NCBI GenBank assembly: GCA_012932295.1
Contig: JAAONU010000001.1
Span: forward strand, 43,683,134 to 43,747,133
Direction of reading: 5' to 3'
Source: Cyclina sinensis
Taxonomy: Eukaryota > Mollusca > Bivalvia > Venerida > Veneridae
DNA: 64,000 bases
In this document: positions 40,101 through 48,129 of the stretch, piece after piece
How the letters are laid out: each line of letters starts with the position of its first letter
Position numbering within the stretch: position 1 is the stretch's first letter
Position numbers and translations under genes: made by a program
Notes under the pieces: model-generated
Databases searched by the model: none
Seen by the model: the letters and a program-made list of their open reading frames with translations, nothing else
Told to the model about the DNA's origin: nothing

Positions 40101-40233
40101 AGGGCCGAGTTCACTCTTTTCCCACATTGAGCATAATAAATTAGGCTAAAACTTACTCCTGCTTGAATTTTTCTGCCTTCTCCCTCCAAAATCTTATCTC
40201 CTCTTGTGGTGATGAAAATTTCTTTGCATCCAT
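10160..40233 (-). CDS. NDE1: NudE / NDE1-NDEL1 family dynein regulator, complete, nine coding exons
   Basis: NudE proteins tether LIS1 to cytoplasmic dynein and act in nuclear positioning, centrosome function and mitosis. Coding exons on the minus strand are 40233-40157, 27170-27017, 23452-23304, 22852-22807, 20483-20393, 20092-19886, 16939-16848, 15328-15231 and 10223-10160. All have GT-AG borders and consistent phases, giving 978 nt and 325 residues, close to the 335-345 of vertebrate NDE1/NDEL1. The protein opens [20 protein letters not shown] and runs into a long coiled coil (residues ~10-180) with the near-invariant [36 protein letters not shown] and LKDEARDLRQE blocks. The C-terminal [19 protein letters not shown] block is at residues 250-268. 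The ATG at 40233 has A at -3 and G at +4. A 5' UTR exon probably exists, since 'atccag' upstream could be an acceptor. Invertebrates usually have one NudE gene, so NDE1 and NDEL1 cannot be told apart here. Confidence 0.95.
11380..11862. repeat. Bivalve-type tandem/hairpin repeat element, copy 1 (NDE1 intron 8)
   Basis: Two units of about 157 bp, each with 'gaccttgaccttgag' or a close variant, 'cacccgcaaagtgggttctg' and 'cataaaaatccttcaagggc', are followed by a run of gacggacagacgg words. The element ends in a G/C hairpin (tatgtctcccccatttttgg then ggggagacata) at 11831-11860. The left part matches 38435-38470 almost word for word, including flanking 'aactagaaatgg'. Apparent open frames on the minus strand here are by-products of the repeat. 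Confidence 0.8.
15231..16939 (-). CDS. NDE1: NDE1 exons 7-8: conserved C-terminal region
   Basis: Exon 7 (16939-16848) encodes residues 242-272 and exon 8 (15328-15231) residues 273-304. Together they hold the most conserved part outside the coiled coil: [23 protein letters not shown], then [12 protein letters not shown]. The two TP sites fit the proline-directed phosphorylation known for vertebrate NDE1/NDEL1. Cys281 in LASCRNF corresponds to the LAACRNF cysteine reported as palmitoylated in mammalian NDEL1. The junction between exons is phase 0 (VGD...VG | ALE). The tail after exon 8 is short, ending ...[10 protein letters not shown]. Confidence 0.9.
15960..16075 (-). repeat. Possible tRNA-derived SINE fragment
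   Basis: On the minus strand a box-A-like TTAGCTGGATTAGAGG (about 16056-16041) is followed about 45 nt later by box-B-like GGTTCTAGG. The words CAGGGGTCACTAG also occur in the clearer SINE at 59.56-59.62 kb. Inverted TTGCCTAGCAA/TTGCTAGGCAA words at about 15963 and 16032 may indicate folding. The boundaries are not clear. Confidence 0.35.
18636..18800. repeat. Dispersed 'acaagaactgtca' repeat fragment
   Basis: The stretch begins with acaagaactgtcaaaatgac and contains 'aggtcaataagga' and 'attcctggatt'. The same words, in the same order, occur at 32080-32215 (acaagagctgtcagaatggc ... gatcaataaggac ... attcctggatt). It lies within NDE1 intron 6. Confidence 0.5.
20847..21497. mobile_element. 651-bp CAGGGTTGCCAGC element, target duplication TAGCA
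   Basis: A non-autonomous DNA transposon in NDE1 intron 4. Perfect 13-bp terminal inverted repeats CAGGGTTGCCAGC (20847-20859 and 21485-21497) are flanked by TAGCA on both sides (20842-20846 and 21498-21502). Both ends are rich in direct copies of 'ttccctgacttttc'. No transposase frame is present. Outside the duplication, TTGGAAGC (20834-20841) and GCTTCCAA (21503-21510) are inverted, so the empty site was a perfect hairpin. Confidence 0.85.
23930..24805. repeat. Bivalve-type tandem/hairpin repeat element (NDE1 intron 2)
   Basis: Diverged tandem units contain 'cagtgaccttgacctttgac', 'caccaaatctgaggactgta' and 'ttctctagtgattgattgg', repeated about five times. They end with 'acggacagacagacacacag' and the hairpin CCCCCACTTCTTTGAAGGGGG near 24780-24801. 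The same hairpin motif begins the element at 45.77 kb in the opposite orientation, so the two belong to one superfamily. Confidence 0.75.
26925..26998 (-). repeat. tRNA-Lys-derived SINE head
   Basis: On the minus strand TATAGGTAGTGTCAGACTCT runs into TGACGGAAAGGTTATAGG and the box B GGTTTGAAGCC (26949-26939). The order and spacing match the D-loop end, anticodon arm (GACTCTT-A) and T arm of tRNA-Lys(CUU). Mismatches break the stems, so it is a SINE relic and not a working tRNA gene. Confidence 0.6.
32078..32290. repeat. Dispersed 'acaagagctgtcagaatggc' repeat fragment
   Basis: Starts with aacaagagctgtcagaatgg and shares ordered words with 18636-18800. It directly precedes the 48-bp minisatellite, whose unit carries the related word aacaagaactgtc, so the minisatellite probably grew from this family. 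Confidence 0.5.
32323..32658. repeat. 48-bp minisatellite, seven copies
   Basis: Units start at 32323, 32371, 32419, 32467, 32515, 32563 and 32611 with the word tgtagaagg (atagaagg in the fifth), followed by atcttgaagatcaaacaag and aactgtc. The copies differ by only a few bases, which points to recent expansion or homogenisation. The period is divisible by three, so the minus strand stays open with a 16-residue repeat ([16 protein letters not shown]); I regard that as a by-product. Confidence 0.9.
32945..33105. repeat. Dispersed repeat, copy 1 (pair with 49.53 kb)
   Basis: Shares long identical words with 49530-49690 in the same orientation: cttcccttaaatttggggaa, tttgcaaaaggggaagaaaa and cttgatgtaaattgaatttt. 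The copy begins with 'cagggcttttt', whereas the second copy starts 'gagctttttt'. No coding content is evident. Confidence 0.7.
34421..34650 (+). repeat. Dispersed repeat, copy 1 (inverted pair with 47.3 kb)
   Basis: About 230 bp that recur on the opposite strand at 47275-47510. Shared words include tggtacttataatcaaat, gtttgccttgtaaagg and gagattttcactcgctgc. The two copies are about 13 kb apart and inverted. The family is unknown. Confidence 0.75.
35100..35804. mobile_element. 705-bp TA-flanked MITE, CAGTACGCGCCAGGAG ends (copy A)
   Basis: The left end CAGTACGCGCCAGGAG (35100-35115) and the right end CTCCTGGCACGTACTG (35789-35804) are inverted repeats with one mismatch. Both sides are flanked by TA (35098-35099 and 35805-35806). 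A TA duplication is the signature of Tc1/mariner-type insertion, though the ends alone do not prove the superfamily. About 300 bp from the left end matches, inverted, the right part of 36858-37286. No transposase frame is present. Confidence 0.8.
36858..37286. mobile_element. 429-bp TA-flanked MITE, same family as 35.1 kb (copy B, inverted)
   Basis: Bounded by TA (36856-36857 and 37287-37288). The right end CTCCTGGCGCGTACTG is the inverse of the left end of copy A at 35100. The left end CAGTACAGCTCCCGCG has diverged. The stretch 37286 to about 36978 aligns inverted with 35100-35402, including 'ccaattatgtgacatttggt'. It lies inside the GTCTAGAGG element and is therefore younger than that element. 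Confidence 0.75.
37536..38255. mobile_element. 720-bp fold-back element, target duplication AGTAAAAAG
   Basis: Flanked by a perfect 9-bp duplication AGTAAAAAG (37527-37535 and 38256-38264). Terminal inverted repeats of about 95 bp carry the words GGTTACAATGAA, ACCGGAATCGACTTTCTTACC-like segments and AGCTATATTAGGCAA. A second inverted pair of about 85 bp (37885-37970 and 38068-38152; ttatgattattgattattat) lies inside. The 9-bp duplication fits Mutator-like insertion among other options. Confidence 0.85.
38435..39358. repeat. Bivalve-type tandem/hairpin repeat element, copy 2 (NDE1 intron 1)
   Basis: Same family and orientation as 11380-11862. It has four units of about 157 bp in two blocks; 'gtgtgaccttgacc' starts at 38541, 38698 and 38988, with an 'attgtgaccttgacc' variant near 39144. 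A partial terminal module (gacggacagacag then tatgtctcccccg) interrupts at 38822-38886. The full terminal hairpin is near 39328-39357. The internal terminal module suggests unequal exchange between two copies. Confidence 0.8.
39421..40122. mobile_element. 702-bp CTCGGC-rich inverted-repeat element, target duplication CACATTGA(G)
   Basis: CACATTGAG occurs at 39413-39421 and 40123-40131. Inside, the left arm (about 39470-39517: ggccctattccaactcggc, acgggtcaactcggccc) is repeated inverted at about 40063-40112. The outer ends GGAA/TTCC fit an 8-bp duplication; if the final G is counted the duplication is 9 bp. The element has no open frame of note and lies 109 bp from the NDE1 start codon exon, within 5' flanking or intron 1 sequence. 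Confidence 0.75.
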
Positions 40234-40697
40234 CTTTACTTGAGGAATGTCAGCAAAATCTGGATAACTTATTCCACAAATGAAACCAGTGAAGTTAACA
40301 ATAATCTCTTGCACATGCAGAAAGAATTTCAAATACTGGCCACTTCAATCACAGTGTCTCAATTTCATTTTCACCATTTACTGGTAAATATTATCAAATA
40401 AAACTAGTATCACATATCTGACACCAAAACAATATTAGGTTAATCCAGACATAACCGATACACGTCCAAATTTTAAATAAGTTATGTCAGGTCTTATTTA
40501 TAGGAGACAGGTCAAATTTGAAATCCCCAATTTTTCAGATGTAAAAGTAACACAATCGGATAAGTTTCATGAAAAACATTTAAGCATCATTTGAAAGTTC
40601 TTAATTTTCTAAATAAAAACGTATTTGTTTACACTTCTGTAATGAAGATTTCAAATCAATAAACATCAATATTTTCTCTGACACAATTTTGTTCCCT

Positions 40698-40720
40698 CCC
40701 GGAAGACAAAAATGGCGAAT
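40698..40720. promoter_or_regulatory. Possible NDE1 promoter: ETS-like and YY1-like motifs
   Basis: CCCGGAAG (40698-40705, ETS type) is followed at once by AAAAATGGCG (40708-40717, YY1 type), about 470 bp upstream of the NDE1 start codon. Such pairs are common at TATA-less housekeeping promoters. A 34-codon plus-strand frame starts at the ATG of the second motif (MANKSVSVQTF...). No transcript evidence is available, so the role is a guess. Confidence 0.3.
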
Positions 40721-40997
40721 AAATCTGTATCAGTGCAGACGTTTGCAGAAAGTTTTGCCTCCCTTGGTGTGATAAGCATTGAGGAGTTATGTCCCTTAAA
40801 ACAAACCCGAACATAGGTATACTGACACCAAATTATTTCATTTGATACGACTAGAAAATATCGATACGCCATAAAGAAGTATAGATTTGTTTAAGAAACC
40901 AAACAGATGGCAGAGTAAGATGGAGCAAAAGCTACTATTAAATGACAGTGGCGGTTAACAAACTTTCATCTGTAATATAGGAGAACAGAAATGAAAC

Positions 40998-41857
40998 CCC
41001 GGGGGGGGGGGGGGGGGTACTTGAAAAATTTTTGGCGGGGGGGGGGGGGGGGTCCGGATAGAGGTCTTGAACCCATTGTAGACTACTTTTTTCTGAATAC
41101 GCAACCCCATTGTAGACTTTTTAGGCATCTTAGAAACCCCATTGTAGACCAACATGCAAAATCATACACCCCTTTTTCAGGTGTTTATACATTTTTATCA
41201 TAAAATTTTAAGACAGTATGAAGCACAATTCTATTTAAACAAGATAAATTAAGAGGTAAACTCAATGACAGTCCTTGCTCTCATTGACCACCTTTCACCA
41301 CTTTCTTGTCTGGGTGGTGCAACAACAGTGGCTTGCACAGGTTGGTTATTAACCTGAATACTAAATTCCATTTTAGCAACAAAAAATATCATTTAAAATT
41401 TCAGAGCAATTCGAGGTAAACTGATTAATATTATTCCATGCACATGTATAAATACCCTTGTCCATTTCATGTCAAGGAATTGAATATAAGACAATATGCA
41501 TGCCATGGACTGCTTGTAGTTTGTTCCAGATGTTATTTTCTGCTGTGCAATACTTAAAGATTGTGATAAGGGATGCAATTTATATAATAATTATGAGATA
41601 AGCTCTAAAATTTCAGGGTACTGTTATACTCCAATAAAGATGCTGACCTGCTATGATTAAGATTCAGTTACAACCCCATGGTAGAGTTATCTTTGCTAAT
41701 TATAACCCCATTAGAGACTAGATTTTACAGACCCCTTCAGAGACACAGTAAAAATGACATACCCCATTGTAGACAAAAATATGAAAAAATACCCCTGTTT
41801 GTCAGAACCTCCCCACCACCTAATATATAGTGAGTGCCCCGCCCCGCCCCCCCCCGG
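40998..41857. mobile_element. 860-bp element bounded by G-run and C-run, target duplication AATGAAAC
   Basis: AATGAAAC flanks both sides (40990-40997 and 41858-41865). The left end is CCC followed by a long G run; a second G run of 15 or more bases starts near 41036. The right end is a C-rich run ending CCGG (41836-41857). Inside, the word aaccccattgtagac recurs three times near the left end and in variants near the right end, all in the same direction. No coding frame is supported. Confidence 0.65.
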
Positions 41858-44418
41858 AATGAAACGTGACAGAAATGCCCCAGTCCTTAAACCTCCGTCG
41901 TCGTGACCTATGGCGCATTTATAGCAGACTTTCCCTGATGTATAAAATTTCCAATGCACTGCTTGCCATTCCTTTTTAAGGTCTCTTTATACCCATCTCC
42001 CGAAATTCACGTCATAGCCACCCCTAGTCCTACAAGTTAATATAACATCACTGATTGCTATAATTACTCTTCTTCTCGAGAACCATCTTCAAAGGGAATG
42101 GTCCCCCTGACCCAATATATCTCTGCTCTCCCGAATCTTTAACAGTCCTATGCAAGCTGTATGCAACATTGACCATTTATCACCTGAGTGATGCTCAACC
42201 CATTGCTTTTATTTTTTCTCATTTCTATTCTACACTCACTCAGCTTTAAAATTTTATTCTTAATTCTGTTAGTTTTTAACGCGCTAACGTCTACGTCTAC
42301 GGGAGGGTTTGACATTAAAGGAAGATAGATAGATTATTAAGAAATTAGAGGTGTCATACATGGAGAGACAGTCCATAGTTTCTTTGCAAAAAATTCTTCA
42401 TAGCAAAATGTAAACTTAGGTGTAAAACGAAGTTAGTTTTGATGTCAGATGTTAACCACAGTAAACATGTCGTATTGGCATCTGTCAGGAAAGTAGACTG
42501 TAAATGAAAAATGGAATAAATGGATGAATAATTGACGGGAAGTTGTAACTAGCGAAAATAATCGTGTCTACGTCCGGAGAAAGGACGGTGCATGAAATGG
42601 ACGATGCCAATTTGTCTGTCACTCTCGAAGCTGCAGGGTCAATGCTGTTTTTGTCAAGTTTATTGATCGTCGGGTACGGTTTCAATATGACCAACGCCCT
42701 TTGAAGTGTTTATTTATTTTGGGTAGTTGGGAATAGTGCAGGGTACAGAAATCTTCACTTCCCTGAGACACTCCTGGTATTTTTTACATTTTGACTTTAT
42801 ACCGCCGATAATGAGACCTCAGTTTAATGTCTTATTTTTAAGAAGTTGGAATGTAAAATATTTAGTGAAAAATGCGTATGAGGAAAAAAGTTACTTAAAG
42901 GTTACTAAAAAATTACATTTTGCTTGTAATTGAAAACATTTCAAGCCTGCACAGAGACAAAAACAGTAGTTCATTAGGGTTTGTCAGAACAGTCTCAAGA
43001 CAAGTTACAGTTAGAAAATATTTAGCTAATACTTCAAACAGACATTGAGTTACCTATATGATATATTAAACAGAATAATTGAATGTTTTAGTAGAATGAA
43101 TAGCTGTTTTCGGCTGGGAGTCTGAATGTATTCAAACCCTTTATGAGATAATTCCCGCTCGACTTTTTAACTTATAAAGATAAAAAAATCCTTTAAGGTA
43201 AGAATTTAAATTCTGAGAAGAATAAGGTAATTATAAACCTTAAATTTTCCCAGTATTCGGTCACTTGTCAAGGTTGACGAATGCAGACAGGTTTAAAATC
43301 CGGAAAAGTCCCCAAAACCCGGGGAAAACCGATTTTCCGGAAGTCATTTAAGATGCTCTTAGTTCAAAAACTGAATAAGTTAATTAATATATTAAACTTA
43401 CCTTTCAATATCAAACATTTATGAAAATAAGATTGATTTAAAGGCTTTAAGTAAAATCCCTTAAGTAAGTTTGATTTGATGTTGAATAAGCCTGATTTAA
43501 AGACTTATTAATATATGGTATTTAAGGTCGGATTCTACGGACATTTTGGAGCGAATTTGAATTTATGGAAATCGTTTAAGATTAAGATCAACACGGTTTT
43601 CCTTTCTTCCTGGTTTTACACTTTGCCACGAATAATCAATGTACGAAATGGTTTTTACAACGTTGAAAACAAGGAACTTTGACAGTGAGACTTAAAAGTC
43701 TATAAACTTTTTTTTAAATTTCGTAAAATACAACATTTTACTTTTGAAATAAGTGCAATTTTGTTACGTGATATCTTGTTTATATTTGAAAGGGGCGAAT
43801 AACTTAAATTCGAAAACTACCAAGAACGATGTGAACATAAAACCGGAAGTCCTAGAGCAACAACTTCCCGCCAAGTTTACGGAAAATTAAATAAAGGAAA
43901 CCAAGCCCTTGCTTAGTATTTGCATGATTAATGGATGTAAAATCTCATATGAAATAAAGGTAAAGGCGCTTTTAGTTAGAATACTTCCCTTGCAATGCTA
44001 GAATACTTTCTTAGTAAGTGTGATTTTCATCACCAAAATCAGTTTTCAGCAGATTTTTGTCACATTCACAGGGGTACAGTGTGGGAATGGTGTTTTATGA
44101 TTGATTTTGACATCAAACGAACAAGCATGATCCCTCTATATCAAGTAGTATCGTTGACAAGGGGAAGAATTCAAGAAATGTCATCCTCACCAATCTCTGT
44201 AATCAATATTTTGTTTCTTTGTAATAATCAAATGCTTAAGCCTTATTGTCAGCTTTCAGGTATTGAATCCCTCTACCAAAAGATATTACCACACTTTTCA
44301 TCTGTAACTCACACTTTCAGAACATTTCTCCAAACTTTGACAGATCTTTCTACTTTCGATTAGTCGGTGGAAAAGTCGAAATGTTCAGTGTTTTTCACCT
44401 GTGAACTAGTCCAAATAA

Positions 44419-44953
44419 TACACCGATTGACACTTTTGAGTTAAACCAATCAGCGCACGCCATAAGGAAAGTTCCTGTGACGTCACCAATAAAAATTTCG
44501 AGTAAAAACTTAGAATCGCCGATAGGCCATCGTTACTTGCTTCATTTAAATTGCTTTTTCTTCGCTAAATGTCAAGCAATCTTCTTATCTCATTTTTTTC
44601 AGGAAACATTGCTAAATTGAATTCGTTTGATTATAAAAAATTATATATTTTTAAAGAATGGTTAAAATGAGTTTTAAAATGCTGAAAATTGTAATCGGAA
44701 AGCAAGTCAGTAAAATGTCAATTTTCTTTGGTTTTAGGATTAAATGTTTGGTAAAAACGTCATAGAAATACAGTTTGATGTTTGAATGTATTTTCTCAAT
44801 CAATAATTTACCCTCAGAAACATTTTTTCAAACTTTTCTGGTCAATTTAAAATTGGTTGTGTACACTGTATGTATTGCGCTTGACTTTTACTCGAAGTAG
44901 GTGGCGCTATTTGTGGCTATAAATAGAACAGTGCAAAAGTGTCAGTCGGTGTA
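44419..44953. mobile_element. 535-bp MITE with TACACCGATTGACACTTTTG ends
   Basis: The left end TACACCGATTGACACTTTTG (44419-44438) and the right end CAAAAGTGTCAGTCGGTGTA (44934-44953) are inverted with one mismatch. No clear target duplication was found. A perfect CRE palindrome TGACGTCA lies inside near 44478. No transposase frame is present. Confidence 0.7.
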
Positions 44954-45764
44954 TTGTACTCAAAAAGTTGAATATCTTGATATTTTTTGAATGGTCAGTA
45001 TCCACCTTCAGAGTAAAAACCAGAAAGGACAAAAATGTGGTGGAAATTATTCCTTCTGTGCATAATGCCCAACAGATTTTATTGGGCACCGATGAACACA
45101 AAAATTATAAAATGTACAAGCAAAAAATATACATGTGTTGAAAGAGTTAAATTTTCTGCTTCAGATGATGTATCTCTCAAATAAGTTTGTTGAAAAATAT
45201 GTCCATAGTGGCAGATAGAAATTTAAAGGTTTAACACACTAAAGTCCATTATTGGAAAAATGGCCATAGAGGTAAACATTTAACAAATGTATGTGAACCC
45301 TGTACTGTGAATTGAGATTACGTGCTGTAAATGTATCCTAATTTTTAAGCGACAATCTCAGGGTGTTCGTTTGACCCGAGGTCTGGGGTCTTGACCGGCA
45401 AAAATTCTCAAAAACATTCATTTGACCCGTCATAAATCAGCCCGCGAGTCGTATTTGACTCGCAAGAAATTTCCATGGCTGCATGAAGACTTGCTTGTTG
45501 TCAATCGATGTCAATAAATGTTGTTGCCAAAGATACTTAAAAGGATTTTTTCCGCCTAAAAGTAAAGTAGGCGGGACGAATTTTCCACACTGAAGTGGTT
45601 TCAGCCAATCAGCGGTCGACATGCACGTGGTCATAATCTGAGAGCGAGAAGTTACAGAAAAAAATCGATACCAAAGTCAGACGTGTAATAGTATTAACAG
45701 TGTTACTTTTGGCCAAAATATGTGACGATATTTGACCCCTTTCCCGAACTGTCAGAGTATATAT

Positions 45765-47150
45765 TTTTATGCCCCCACTTCAAAGAAGAGGGGGTATATT
45801 GCTTTGCAATTGTCTGTCTGTCGGTCGGTCCGTCGGTCCGTAGACCAAATGGTTTCCGACCAATAACTAAAGAATGCTTAGGCCTAGGAACTTCAAACTT
45901 GGTAGGATGATTGTCCATCACTAGTAGATGACCCCTATTGATTTTGGGGTCAAGGGGTCAAAGGTCAAGCTCACATTGACCTTGTAGGTAGAAACCGTTT
46001 CTGACCAATAACTAAAGAACGCTTAGGCCTAGAAACTTCAAACTTAGTAGGATGATTGTCCATCACTAGTAGATGACCCCTATTGATTTTGGGGTCAAGG
46101 GGTCAAAGGTCAAGCTCACAGGGACCTTCATCCTAAAAACGGTTTCCGATCAATAACTAGAGAACGCTTTGACCTAGGTTCACCAAACTTGGTATGCTGG
46201 TTGGTCATCACCAGTAGATGACCCCTATTGATTTTGAGGTCATTAGGTCAAAGGTCAAGCTCACAGGGACCTTCATCCTAAAAACGGTTTCCGATCAATA
46301 ACTAGAGAACGCTTTAACCTAGGTTCACCAAACTTGGTATGCTGGTTGGTCATCACTAGTAGATGATCCCTATTGACTTTGAGGTCATTAGGTCAAAGGT
46401 CAAGATCACAGAGACTTTCATCCTTAAAACGGTTTCCGATCAATAACTAGAGAACGCTTTGACCTAGGTTCACCAAACTTGGTATGCTGGTTGATCATCA
46501 CCAGTAGATGACCCCTATTGATTTTGAGGTCATTAGGTCAAAGGTTAAGCTCACAGGGACTTCCATCCTAAAAACGGTTTCTGATCAATAACTAGAGAAC
46601 ACTTTGACCTTGGTTCACCAAACTTGGTATACTGGTTGGTCATCACCAGAAGATGACCCCTATTGACTTTGAGGTCATTAGGTCACAGGTCAAGATCACA
46701 GAGACTTTCATCTTAATAACGGTTTCCGATCAATAACTAGAGAACGCTTAGGCCTAGAAACTTCAAACTTGGTAGGATGATTGTACATCACCAGCAGATG
46801 ACCCCTATTGATTTTGGGGTCAAGGGGTCAAAGGTCAAGGTCACATTGACCTTGTAGGTAAAAAACGGTTTCCAATCAATAACTTGACAACCCATGCGCC
46901 GTTGACCCTCAAACTTCATATCTGCATTTGTCTTGGCCAGTAGATGACCCCTATTGATTTTGGGGTCAAAGGTCAAGGTCACATGTATGTCAAAACAATT
47001 CAGACCAATAACTTGGCTACCAAATGGCATCGGGTTTTGTGGACTGTGAGACTTACATTTTAGATAACATGTATATTAGGTCACTAGGTCAAAAGTCAGT
47101 CACAATAATCTGGCCACATGACTAATTGGCTGCCGATAGGGGGCATACAT
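45765..47150. repeat. 145-bp tandem repeat array with hairpin head, about eight copies
   Basis: The array begins with a hairpin (gcccccacttcaaagaagag, then ggggta) and tctgtctgtcggtcggtccg. Units then repeat every 145 bp, tracked by ga(c/t)caataact at 45858, 46003, 46148, 46293, 46438, 46583 and 46728, with more diverged copies near 46874 and 47004. Each unit has 'tagatgacccctattga' and 'aggtcaaaggtcaagc'. It belongs to the same hairpin superfamily as the elements at 11.4, 24 and 38.4 kb. Confidence 0.9.
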
Positions 47151-47274
47151 GTTTTACAAACATATCTTGTTTCCCAAGAAACGGCAAAAAATCCTCATCG
47201 GCAAGACAAAAAATATGCGAACTTTTGATGGTTGATAGCAATTCTTTTGACTGCCTGTGCACTAAGTTATGCTT

Positions 47275-47510
47275 CACGATATTTACTTTACGTTTTATGT
47301 CAATTACAGCAAATACTAAGTTCATAAAACATGAAGCAGCGAGTGAAAATCTCGGATAAATTCCGTTTGTCATATATTTCCGCAACATCGTATTTTAGTA
47401 TTTATAAAAAACAGTCTTTGAGACCCTTTACAAGGCAAACTTATAACATACAGTTAACTTATTAAGATCAGTGGTCATAATTTGATTATAAGTACCAGGT
47501 TGCATCTAAG
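47275..47510 (-). repeat. Dispersed repeat, copy 2 (inverted pair with 34.4 kb)
   Basis: Reverse-complement match to 34421-34650 over about 230 bp, with words ccgagattttcactcgctgc and tggtacttataatcaaat on the minus strand. It sits inside the CAGGGTGTTCG element. Confidence 0.75.
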
Positions 47511-48129
47511 TAAATATAAACATGTATACAAAGTCTTAACTCTGCATAATTTCTAACCTGCCTAAAATAGTCAGTATTGACTTTGGCCAGTAATAAGTTT
47601 AAACCTAAATCAGGGAAAAAAGAGACTAGGGCATTGTTCACATTCAGTTACAAGTTTTTTTGTTTGGTTTCTGTTGTTGTTTTTTTTGTGAGGAATACAA
47701 GTGACAGTCATAATGATAGTTCCAATTGGCCCACCCAATGGGCACTGACCCCCTTGCCAAAAAACTTAAAAAAAAACCCCACAGATTAATTAGGGTGTTA
47801 TAAACATTGTTTTAACCTGAATTTAAAGAGGTTTGTAAATATTACTTTGACCCTTGAAAATTTCAGTTTGACCCTTGAGAATCTCAGTTTGACTCTTGAA
47901 AGTTTTATCTGATGGGTCATTGACCCTTGAGTTTCAGAGTCTACCGAACACCCTGAATCTTTAAAAGCCAGTTACACGCACAAAACTAGTTAATCATGTA
48001 CAGCTTTCGTAACGGTTTACTGACAGTTTAAAATAGAGTACTATTTTCAATGGCTATTGCATTCTCAGTGCGCGCACACCTCCATCAGATACGGCTAATG
48101 TAAACAAGAGACTGATGTATGTTTATAAG

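Larger units (their letters stand above)
27171..40156 (-). other. NDE1 intron 1 (13 kb), repeat nest
   Basis: The first intron after the start-codon exon. Its 5' two thirds in transcript order (32-40 kb) hold at least eight recognisable repeats, listed separately. The part from 27.2 to 32.0 kb is plain AT-rich DNA with short unsupported open frames; I see no exon there. Long first introns often carry transcriptional enhancers, but none can be identified from sequence alone. Confidence 0.7.
45359..47955. mobile_element. 2.6-kb CAGGGTGTTCG element, target duplication AATCT, with nested satellite
   Basis: Inverted ends CAGGGTGTTCG (45359-45369) and CGAACACCCTG (47945-47955) are flanked by AATCT (45354-45358 and 47956-47960). 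Near the right end 'tttgacccttgagaatctca'-type words repeat several times, and similar 'tttgaccc' words lie near the left end. The interior is filled by the 145-bp satellite and a dispersed repeat, so the original element was probably only a few hundred bases. Confidence 0.75.

Noticed and set aside
42250..42700. NDE1 promoter in the locally CpG-richer stretch
   Set aside because: Several CpGs are present, but there is no motif pair or donor site that links it to the first coding exon.
43995..44363. 122-codon plus-strand frame between NDE1 and ATAD5
   Set aside because: The longest free-standing frame outside genes, but its composition is not protein-like to my eye and no motif or splice support is seen; kept out of the gene list.
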